Of a stretch of 64,000 nt of DNA, positions 42,426-48,969 are shown in pieces. Each line of letters starts with the position of its first letter. The stretch's first letter is position 1. Made by a program: the position numbers and the translations under genes. The notes under the pieces were generated by a model. The model had not been told where the DNA came from. It worked only from the letters and a program-made list of their open reading frames with translations, and did no database searches. Origin of the DNA: Gemmatimonadota bacterium (GTDB lineage: Bacteria > Latescibacterota > UBA2968 > UBA8231); assembly GCA_018673255.1 (NCBI GenBank), contig JABHDC010000118.1, forward strand, positions 88,474 to 152,473. The letters run 5' to 3'.

Positions 42426-42963
42426 CGGGCCTGCTGGAGACGCGAGTCGGGACCAAGTAGTGCGTTACGACAAGAACCCTTAGAGGATCACGAAATTTTC
42501 GCCTGGGTCGCTTGCCACCGAGCATCGTGAGGGCGGGCACGGTGGAGCGAAAGAACATCGGGAGACTTGGGTCCAGACAGGCGTCGATCGGCCCTCATAG
42601 CTGAACTGCGCCTTGCAGGTGTCCGATCCAAGGTATACCCCGCCCCTCCTGTACTCGAGCTCGAGTACAGAGCAGACGCGACACCTCTCGCACGTTGCCT
42701 GTGAGGTGGCAGACGTTGCATGTGCGGCCGGATCTTGTCGGCGCCGAGGGAGCAAGTTCGGCGAGTTCTCAACCGAGCTCTCACAGCTCTACAGTCGTCA
42801 GTGTGCCAGTCTTCCAGGGAGCGAATACGCAGTTCTTCCAAGGCCCTTCGCGACAGACATCGGCCCCAACCGTAGCGACCGTGAGAGGAGGTGGTCGTCG
42901 GCACTCGTCGTCAGGGTCGACGCTCGCGCCGATTTATCGCGACACGGCGGTCTCTCGGGTGTA
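42426..42963. other. 538-bp convergent spacer, no gene recognised
   Basis: Lies between the converging CrtI-like and sugar isomerase genes. Several unrelated frames of 80-140 codons cross it, none with recognisable features. It contains the 22-bp palindrome at 42649-42670. It may be decayed coding sequence. Confidence 0.5.
42649..42670. repeat. 22-bp perfect palindrome
   Basis: CTGTACTCGAG followed directly by CTCGAGTACAG, with no spacer. It sits in the long spacer between converging genes, not near a start codon. Confidence 0.9.
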
Positions 42964-43788
42964 TCAGCCTTCGACGCAACGCTTCAACTTCTCGAGCCCT
43001 TTGCGCGCGACTACTTCGGGGCCCTGGGCCCAGTAGCTCTCGTTGAAGAGCTCCAGCGACAACATGCCGTCGAAACCAATCGCTTTCAGTGAGGCGACGA
43101 TCTGCGGCCAGGGCGCCAGACCGTCGCCCGGGTAGACGCGGTCGGCATCGGTGATGTCGGCTCGGACAGGATCCGCGGGGTAGTCGTTCATGTGGACAAG
43201 ACCGAGTCGACGGTTGCCGAAGTGCTCGAAGCCGTAGTGGTGTCCGGTGCCCTTGTACATGTGGAAGACATCGGCCAGCATCTGCACGCCGGGGCGCCCG
43301 CACTCGGCAGCGACGAGCAGCACCTCTCCGGTCTTCCCAAGGGTCTGAGCGATACCCCAGTATTCCAGCAGGGGCGTCACACCGAACTCGGCTGCCAAGT
43401 CGACGAGGTCGGCGAAACGTTCCGGCACCCGGAGCAGGTCCACCTGGCGGTCGTGGATGCCGAAGGGGGGTGCGGCGACGCAGGGACACCCAAGGTCCTG
43501 CGCCATCTGGAAACAGCGGGCCGCTTCTTCGAGTCCTTTCAGGCGACGGTCGTCTTCTGGCACGGCCCATTCGGGGAAGCCGATCAGGTCAACGATCTGC
43601 AGACCGCGTTCACCGGCATGATCGCGCACCTGTGCCAGGGTTCCGCCTCCGGCGACCCACTCGTCCAGCTCGTTCACCCACGGTTCGATGCCATCCCAAC
43701 CGGCGTCGGCGGCGGTGTCGATGTGGTTGATGATGGTTGCACCATCGCTGCGGATGGTGCTCGTGTTCAGGCAGTAGGAGAAGGACAT
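42964..43788 (-). CDS. sugar phosphate isomerase/epimerase-like TIM barrel (AP_endonuc_2 family)
   Basis: 274 residues from ATG 43788 with AGGAG upstream; an extended frame to 44037 runs into the ggt gene. Metal-ligand pattern of xylose-isomerase-like barrels: EPWVNE, a Glu in TPLLEYWG, ADVFHMYKG (Asp, His) , LVHMNDYP and a terminal Glu in LSLELFNESYW. It follows ggt by 19 bp, so they form an operon. Substrate may be a keto-sugar or inositol derivative. Confidence 0.88.
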   Translation of the reverse strand: MSFSYCLNTSTIRSDGATIINHIDTAADAGWDGIEPWVNELDEWVAGGGTLAQVRDHAGERGLQIVDLIGFPEWAVPEDDRRLKGLEEAARCFQMAQDLGCPCVAAPPFGIHDRQVDLLRVPERFADLVDLAAEFGVTPLLEYWGIAQTLGKTGEVLLVAAECGRPGVQMLADVFHMYKGTGHHYGFEHFGNRRLGLVHMNDYPADPVRADITDADRVYPGDGLAPWPQIVASLKAIGFDGMLSLELFNESYWAQGPEVVARKGLEKLKRCVEG

Positions 43789-43807
43789 GGTTGGGGCTCC
43801 TGGTGGG

Positions 43808-45505
43808 TTAGTGGCCGCGAGCGCCGGCGTCACGGCTGCGCGGATCGGCGGCCCCGATACGTTGCCCGGTGCGTGCATCGATACCGATCGAGTGAGCCGA
43901 TCCCTGTCGGCCACGGATGTGTACTGCGTGGCCGAGTTGCTCGAGCGTCTCCACAATCTCGTCGTCGATACGATTCGCTTCGAGGCGGATGCGGTCGGGT
44001 AGCCACTGATGGTGCATGCGCGGTGCTGACACGGCATCGTCGATCGTCATCTCGAAGTCGACCAGATTGAGGATCAATTGGAGGACGGTGTTGATGATCG
44101 TGCGGCCGCCGGGGCTGCCGAGGACGGCGACGAGTTCACCGCCTCTGCTCAGGATCGTCGGTGACATGGAGGACAACATGCGCTGGCCGGGGCGCGCGAG
44201 ATTCGGGGTCGTGCCGATCAGGCCGGTCTCGTTGGTCAGACCCGGCGCGGCGTTGAAGTCGCCCATCTCGTTGTTCAGCAGAAAGCCGCCGCCCGGGACG
44301 ACGATGCCCGAGCCGTAGCCGGCTTCAAGGGTATAGGTCACGGCGACGGCCATGCCATCGGCGTCCACGACGCTGTAGTGGGTCGTCTCGGGACTCTCAT
44401 CGGTCATCGACAGATCGGTGGCGGCCGACACAGACGCGTGGTCGGGATCGATGTCACGGCGCAGTTCAGCTGCGTGTCGCTTGCTGGTGAGACGGTGGAT
44501 GGGGACGTCGACGAGATCCACATCGGCGAGCCACTGGGCGCGGTCGCGGAAGGCACGTCGCATCACCTCGGCCAGGTGATGGATGTAGGTGGCAGAGTTG
44601 TGTCCCATGCGGGTCAGATCGTAGGCCTCGAGGATGTTGAGCATGGTGACGATGGCGACGCCACCTGAGCTCGGCGGCGGCATGCTGAGGACTTCGTAGC
44701 CGCGGTAGGTGCCGTGGATCGGCTGTCGTTCGCGCGCCTGGTATTGTGCCAGGTCTTCGAGAGCGATCAGTCCGCCGCCGCGTTCCATTTCCTCGACGAT
44801 GAGGCGAGCTGTTTCGCCCGTATAGAAGCCATCGCGCCGTGCCGTCTGGATGTGGTGCAGGGTCCGGGCCAGATCGGGTTGCCGCAGGGTGTCGCCCGCC
44901 GCGTAGGGTGTGCCACCCTGAGAATACTGGGCAACGGTGGCGTTGTAGTGAGCGAAGCGTTCGACGAAGTGGCTCAGGCTGGCGGCGAGATTCTCGCTGA
45001 GGGTGAAACCTGTTGCGGCCAGGTGAGTGGCGGGTGAAACCAGCTCGTGCCAGTGGGCCGAACCATAGAGTCGGTGGGCCTTGTCGAAACCGGCGACAGT
45101 GCCCGGAACGCCGACGGCCTTGTGGCTGTAGTGGTGGGTCCTGGAGGAGTAATCGCCCGTCGCCTCATCGAGCCACATCTGCGGATGGGCGGCGGCGGGT
45201 GCCGTTTCACGGAAGTCGATGGCCGTCGAGCTGCCATCGGGAAACCGGATGACCATGAATCCGCCGCCGCCGATGTTGCCGGCAGCGGGATGGGTGACGG
45301 CCAGGGCGAACCCGGTGGCGACGGCGGCATCGACTGCGTTGCCTCCGGCGGCCAGAACATCACGGCCCACCTCGCTGGCCAGCCAGTGCTCGGCGACGAC
45401 CATTCCCGAGGCGGCGCGTTGGGTGTCGGCGGCGCTGGTCAGTGGCGCCAGGAGAGTCAGGGGTGCCAGGAAACCGGCGAGCAAGGTGATTCGATGGGTA
45501 TTCAT
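43808..45505 (-). CDS. ggt: gamma-glutamyltransferase (gamma-glutamyltranspeptidase), exported
   Basis: 565 residues with a signal peptide (LLAGFLAPLTLLAPLTSAAD). The precursor is cut to make two subunits; the new N-terminal nucleophile is the first Thr of ETTHYSVVDADG (about Thr374). Substrate-binding marks GNIGGGGFMV and SMSPTI are present. It removes gamma-glutamyl groups from glutathione and related peptides in the periplasm. It heads a two-gene unit with the sugar isomerase. Confidence 0.94.
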   Translation of the reverse strand: MNTHRITLLAGFLAPLTLLAPLTSAADTQRAASGMVVAEHWLASEVGRDVLAAGGNAVDAAVATGFALAVTHPAAGNIGGGGFMVIRFPDGSSTAIDFRETAPAAAHPQMWLDEATGDYSSRTHHYSHKAVGVPGTVAGFDKAHRLYGSAHWHELVSPATHLAATGFTLSENLAASLSHFVERFAHYNATVAQYSQGGTPYAAGDTLRQPDLARTLHHIQTARRDGFYTGETARLIVEEMERGGGLIALEDLAQYQARERQPIHGTYRGYEVLSMPPPSSGGVAIVTMLNILEAYDLTRMGHNSATYIHHLAEVMRRAFRDRAQWLADVDLVDVPIHRLTSKRHAAELRRDIDPDHASVSAATDLSMTDESPETTHYSVVDADGMAVAVTYTLEAGYGSGIVVPGGGFLLNNEMGDFNAAPGLTNETGLIGTTPNLARPGQRMLSSMSPTILSRGGELVAVLGSPGGRTIINTVLQLILNLVDFEMTIDDAVSAPRMHHQWLPDRIRLEANRIDDEIVETLEQLGHAVHIRGRQGSAHSIGIDARTGQRIGAADPRSRDAGARGH

Positions 45506-45580
45506 GCTGGATCAACCAAGCCCCAGGGCACGACGGGTGCAAGCGGTCGGGTCCGCACGCATCCCTGCACCGGTATCGAG

Positions 45581-45625
45581 TCTCTGCGGTGGCGCAAAGG
45601 GCAGAGAGCTGCCACCGCTTTTTTT
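45581..45625 (+). terminator. intrinsic terminator with overlapping alternative stem in a leader-like spacer
   Basis: GCGGTGGC (45586-45593) pairs with GCCACCGC (45611-45618), followed by seven T. A competing 7-bp stem, TCTCTGC (45581-45587) with GCAGAGA (45601-45607), overlaps the first arm. No plus-strand gene ends upstream within 3 kb; the first gene after it is the FliG-C protein at 45788. This looks like an attenuator rather than the end of a gene. Confidence 0.65.
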
Positions 45626-45787
45626 CTTGATGTGGACCCTGTCACTTGGGTACGTTTCCAGTAAGGCGCTCGGGGCGCCTTCAGCTCGCGAGAAGGGCCA
45701 TGCCCACCCGCCGCGCAGGACGAAGGCCTTCACCTTCTTTCCGCCTGTCAGAGAGCGAGCCCAGGCGACAACGAGAGAGGGTGCACT

Positions 45788-46078
45788 ATGCCTATCCCTA
45801 TCCATCTCAGATCCTTCGCCGACATCGCAGGTCTCCAGGACGAGCAGGTCCGGGAGATCATCGCCCGGGTGGGTCGTGATGATCTCACGATCGCCCTCAA
45901 GGCAGCGACGGAAGAGCTGAAGGACAAAGTCCTCAGCAACATGTCCGCGCAGGAGTGGGAGTCTCTGACACAGTACATGGAGTGGCTTGGTCCGATGCGT
46001 CTGTCCGAAGTCGAGATGGTGCAGTTGCAGATCGTCAACAAGTTCAAGGACGAGTCGAGTGACGACGCTTTCGTCTAG
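45788..46078 (+). CDS. standalone FliG C-terminal-domain protein
   Basis: 96 residues, ATG with GAGAGGG upstream. The whole protein matches the FliG C-terminal domain pattern: DEQVREIIARVGRDDLTIALKAA, a conserved LSNMS, and GPMRLSEVE followed by a short tail. In flagella this domain contacts MotA and generates torque, but here the N and middle domains of FliG are absent and no flagellar gene is near. It is probably recruited for protein-protein contact. It pairs with the next gene, 12 bp downstream. Confidence 0.85.
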   Translation: MPIPIHLRSFADIAGLQDEQVREIIARVGRDDLTIALKAATEELKDKVLSNMSAQEWESLTQYMEWLGPMRLSEVEMVQLQIVNKFKDESSDDAFV

Positions 46079-46090
46079 GTGTGACAGACG

Positions 46091-46864
46091 ATGGCACCTC
46101 AACTGAACGTCGAGAATCTGAAGAAGCAGGCGAAGAGCCTGCACAAGCAGTTGGTCGCAGGCGATGCAGAAGGTGTGGCACGGGTTCACGTGGCGCTGCC
46201 GCGATTGTCCGCTGTGGCCGAGGCTGATGTGATCGAAGCGGGTGTGACACTGCAGGAAGTCCAGCACGTCATCGCCGTGGAGCAGGGGTTCAGTCATTGG
46301 AAGCAGCTGTTGGCAGAGGCAGATGAACCTACGCGGCTGAAACCGCGGGCCACGCTCTTCATCCGACCTGGATTGCCCAGTGTCCAAACAGAGGCCGAGT
46401 GGTTTCTGTGGATGGTCAGTCGCGGCGAGGGCTGGGCGATGGACCGCATCCGGCGTGGCCTGCCGCGTGTGGCCAAGCTCTCCAATGCCGAGATCACTCA
46501 GGCCGGTGTCACCCTGGAGGAGGCCCAGCAGGTCGTGGCCCTCGACTACGGGTATGCCGATTGGGAGACCCTCGAAGTTGAGCTTGGCAAGTTGCGGCCC
46601 GTGCGGGTCTTCGAAGACCTCGCCGAACTGGAAGATCACGAGATTCAGCAGGTTATCTTCCGTCTCGGTCGTGACCGGATGGCCGTCGCTCTCAAAGCGG
46701 CCAGTGCTCATCTGCTGGAACGGCTTCGGCAGAACATGTCGACGGAGGCCTGGCAGGCCCTGACCGATGCAATAGAGGAACTCGGGCCGTTGCCATTGAG
46801 TGTGGTCGAAGTTGAGCAGGCGCGGGTGTTGGAGAAATACCGCAGCGACGATCCGCTGGTCTGA
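46091..46864 (+). CDS. FliG C-terminal domain fused to two ankyrin-associated helical repeats
   Basis: 257 residues. Residues 8-78 and 105-165 hold two copies of a helical repeat (EAGVTLQEVQHVIAVEQGFSHW and QAGVTLEEAQQVVALDYGYADW) known at the N-termini of ankyrin-repeat proteins (LKKQAK start). Residues 170-257 are a second FliG C-domain (DHEIQQVIFRLGRDRMAVALKAA, RQNMS, GPLPLSVVE). No catalytic residues are seen. The gene likely arose by fusion and duplication with the neighbouring 96-residue protein. Confidence 0.85.
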   Translation: MAPQLNVENLKKQAKSLHKQLVAGDAEGVARVHVALPRLSAVAEADVIEAGVTLQEVQHVIAVEQGFSHWKQLLAEADEPTRLKPRATLFIRPGLPSVQTEAEWFLWMVSRGEGWAMDRIRRGLPRVAKLSNAEITQAGVTLEEAQQVVALDYGYADWETLEVELGKLRPVRVFEDLAELEDHEIQQVIFRLGRDRMAVALKAASAHLLERLRQNMSTEAWQALTDAIEELGPLPLSVVEVEQARVLEKYRSDDPLV

Positions 46865-46918
46865 GTTTTTTTCGGGCGGTACGTCACCAGGACCGATCGA
46901 CAGGGGAGACGCGGCAGC

Positions 46919-47536
46919 ATGCCAGAGGAATCACCAGATGACGTTGCGGTTGCTGCGTCTCCCATCGGTCGCCGGATTGCCGTCATCGGCAATACGTCAT
47001 CGGGCAAATCGACCCTCGGTGAGAGATTGGCCAGGCTGCTCGATGTGTCCTTCGTCGAAATGGATGCGATCAACTGGCAGCCGAACTGGGTCAGTCTCGT
47101 CGAAATCGACCCGGAGGAATTCGAGCGACGCCTCGGGGAAGCTACGTCCGGAGATGGCTGGGTCACTGCCGGATCCTATCGCAGCTTCGCACAACGGGTG
47201 TTCTGGCCGCGACTGGAAACCGTGATCTGGCTGGACCCGCCACTGTGGCGTCTGATCTGGCGCGTGCTGTCGCGTTCGTGGCGTCGCTGGCGCTCCAAGG
47301 AACTGCTGTGGGGGACGAACTACGAGCGCTTTTTCCCTCAGCTGGCCATCTGGCGCAAGGCGGACTCACTGGTGTGGTGGGCTGTCACCCAGCGGCGCAA
47401 GAAGCGGGATGAGTATCTGGCGGCGATGGCCGACCCGCAGTGGGCGCACATCCGGTTCGTGCGGCTCAGGTCACTGGAAGAGGTGGAGTTGTTCCTCGAG
47501 GGCGTGCGCCAGGCTCTGCCGGGAGCGGATAGCTGA
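46919..47536 (+). CDS. P-loop NTPase, adenylate-kinase/topology-modulation-protein-like
   Basis: 205 residues. The N-terminal P-loop IAVIGNTSSGKSTLGERLA starts near residue 20. A DAINWQPNW segment and ETVIWLDPP (second acidic strand) match the small AAA/adenylate kinase-like family often named DNA topology modulation protein FlaR. The Arg-rich lid RSWRRWRSKEL follows. The substrate may be a nucleoside monophosphate or other small molecule. It converges on the HAD gene with 15 bp between stops. Confidence 0.82.
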   Translation: MPEESPDDVAVAASPIGRRIAVIGNTSSGKSTLGERLARLLDVSFVEMDAINWQPNWVSLVEIDPEEFERRLGEATSGDGWVTAGSYRSFAQRVFWPRLETVIWLDPPLWRLIWRVLSRSWRRWRSKELLWGTNYERFFPQLAIWRKADSLVWWAVTQRRKKRDEYLAAMADPQWAHIRFVRLRSLEEVELFLEGVRQALPGADS

Positions 47537-47551
47537 GTACCCCAGAGCGAG

Positions 47552-48286
47552 TCAGCCGTGCCCGATACCAGCCACGGCGTCGGCCAGTTCTGTGAGGCTT
47601 CCGATGATCACATCAGGTTGGGCGATCCGCTCGTCGTGCCGCTTCTCACGCAACGGATCGGACGGGCCGCCCTCGCGCTGGATGAGGATCGACGGCATAC
47701 GGGCCGCATGAGCACAGTCGATGTCGACACCCGAGTCACCGACGTAGACGGTGGATGCGGGGTCTACCTCCAGTTTCGTCGTTGCCGCCAGCAGAATGCC
47801 TGGATCCGGTTTCCATACGCCCAGTTCGCCTGAGATGATGACGATGTCGAAGGTCTGTTCGAGGCCGTCGCGCTTCAGCAGGTGGTGCACATTGGGTGGA
47901 TGATCATAGTTGGAGACGAGTCCGACGGGTCCGCGCTGACGCATCTGTCGGATGGCAGGGATCGTCTCAGGATCCAGGGTCAGGACCTTGTTGGAGTAGC
48001 TGCAGATCTCTTCAGCAATCTCGTGCGCCTTTGCAGGTGACACGGACAAACCACCCCGCTCACAGACCCGGAGCAGACGATCCTCGAAGGGCGTTGCCGT
48101 CCCTGACACGGCGACGGGCCGGATTTCATCCAGGCTGGTCAGCAACTCCTCCCGGCTCATGGACAACCCCGCTTCCAGCATGACGCGGTGGAAATTGCCG
48201 AAAGGGTCCGGTGGAACCTCTGATGGGCTGGCGGGCGCCTCGATGAGCAGCGTGCCCATGAGATCGAAGAGGGTGGCGTGGATCAT
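47552..48286 (-). CDS. HAD-superfamily hydrolase
   Basis: 244 residues. Motif I is FDLMGTL, with the nucleophile Asp present but the usual second Asp replaced by Met, as in dehalogenase-like rather than phosphatase members. Motif II Ser/Thr is in GLVSNYD, motif III Lys in GVWKPDPGI, motif IV in VGDSGVDID. The start ATG overlaps the stop of the Dph6-like gene (ATGA), making it the last gene of a coupled trio. Substrate unknown. Confidence 0.9.
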   Translation of the reverse strand: MIHATLFDLMGTLLIEAPASPSEVPPDPFGNFHRVMLEAGLSMSREELLTSLDEIRPVAVSGTATPFEDRLLRVCERGGLSVSPAKAHEIAEEICSYSNKVLTLDPETIPAIRQMRQRGPVGLVSNYDHPPNVHHLLKRDGLEQTFDIVIISGELGVWKPDPGILLAATTKLEVDPASTVYVGDSGVDIDCAHAARMPSILIQREGGPSDPLREKRHDERIAQPDVIIGSLTELADAVAGIGHG

Positions 48287-48969
48287 GCCGGCACCAGGTC
48301 ACAGAACCAGAAGCGTTCATCACGCAGCACTTTCTCTCCCACCGTGATCGGGATGGGTTCGCGGAAGATCGGCGCCTCGTGGACGAAGCTGTGGAACTCA
48401 CCATTCTCCCCGCAGGGATCGATGACATCGGGCAGGTCAGCGAGCAGGCTGCGGTTGAGCTGCCGGCCGACGATGTCTTCAGCAGAGACGCCCGTTCCGG
48501 CGAAGGCCTCGCTATCAGCGCAGGTGATGGTGGTGACGAAACCTGAGGAGATCAGTTCCTCGGCCAGATCGGTGGTCTTCTCTTTCCAGATGGGAAAGAG
48601 GGCGGGCAGACCTACCTGCGCCAGCTTCTCCTCCCGGTACTTCCGCAGGTCCTCAAGGAAGATGTCGCCGAAGGCGACGGCCTCGACGCCCCGTGTCTTC
48701 TGTTCATCCAGGGCCTCCTGCATGAGGCTTTCGTAGTCTTCCTGCTCACACTGTTGCGGGATGGTGATCAAGTAGAGTGGCAAGCCCGTGCGCTCGGCCT
48801 GTTGTTCGAGCAGCTCTCGACGCACGCCGTGCATACTGACGCGATCATAGCCTTCGGTTACGGTCGTAAGCAGACCGGAGACCTCGACATTCGGGTCGGC
48901 CCGCAGGCGGTGTAGAGACAGGGCGGAGTCTTTGCCACTGCTCCATGTGAATAGCACGTTCGTCGTCAT
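48283..48969 (-). CDS. Dph6-like ATP-pyrophosphatase (diphthine-ammonia ligase family)
   Basis: 228 residues. The PP-loop SSGKDSALSLHRL near the N-terminus binds ATP; the family block EAVAFGDIFLEDLRKYREEK and the C-terminal CGENGEFHSFV are characteristic. Eukaryotic Dph6 amidates diphthine, but bacteria lack diphthamide, so bacterial members must activate some other carboxylate. It is coupled by 4-bp overlaps to the upstream toroid protein and downstream HAD hydrolase. Confidence 0.9.
   Translation of the reverse strand: MTTNVLFTWSSGKDSALSLHRLRADPNVEVSGLLTTVTEGYDRVSMHGVRRELLEQQAERTGLPLYLITIPQQCEQEDYESLMQEALDEQKTRGVEAVAFGDIFLEDLRKYREEKLAQVGLPALFPIWKEKTTDLAEELISSGFVTTITCADSEAFAGTGVSAEDIVGRQLNRSLLADLPDVIDPCGENGEFHSFVHEAPIFREPIPITVGEKVLRDERFWFCDLVPA

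Noticed and set aside
42488..42904. 138-codon minus-strand frame and other frames in the 42.4-43.0 kb spacer
   Set aside because: No family features, no ribosome site, overlapping frames on both strands equally open; at most decayed sequence.
45646..45674. sigma-70 promoter starting at TTGGGT
   Set aside because: No acceptable -10 element at 16-18 bases in this copy.
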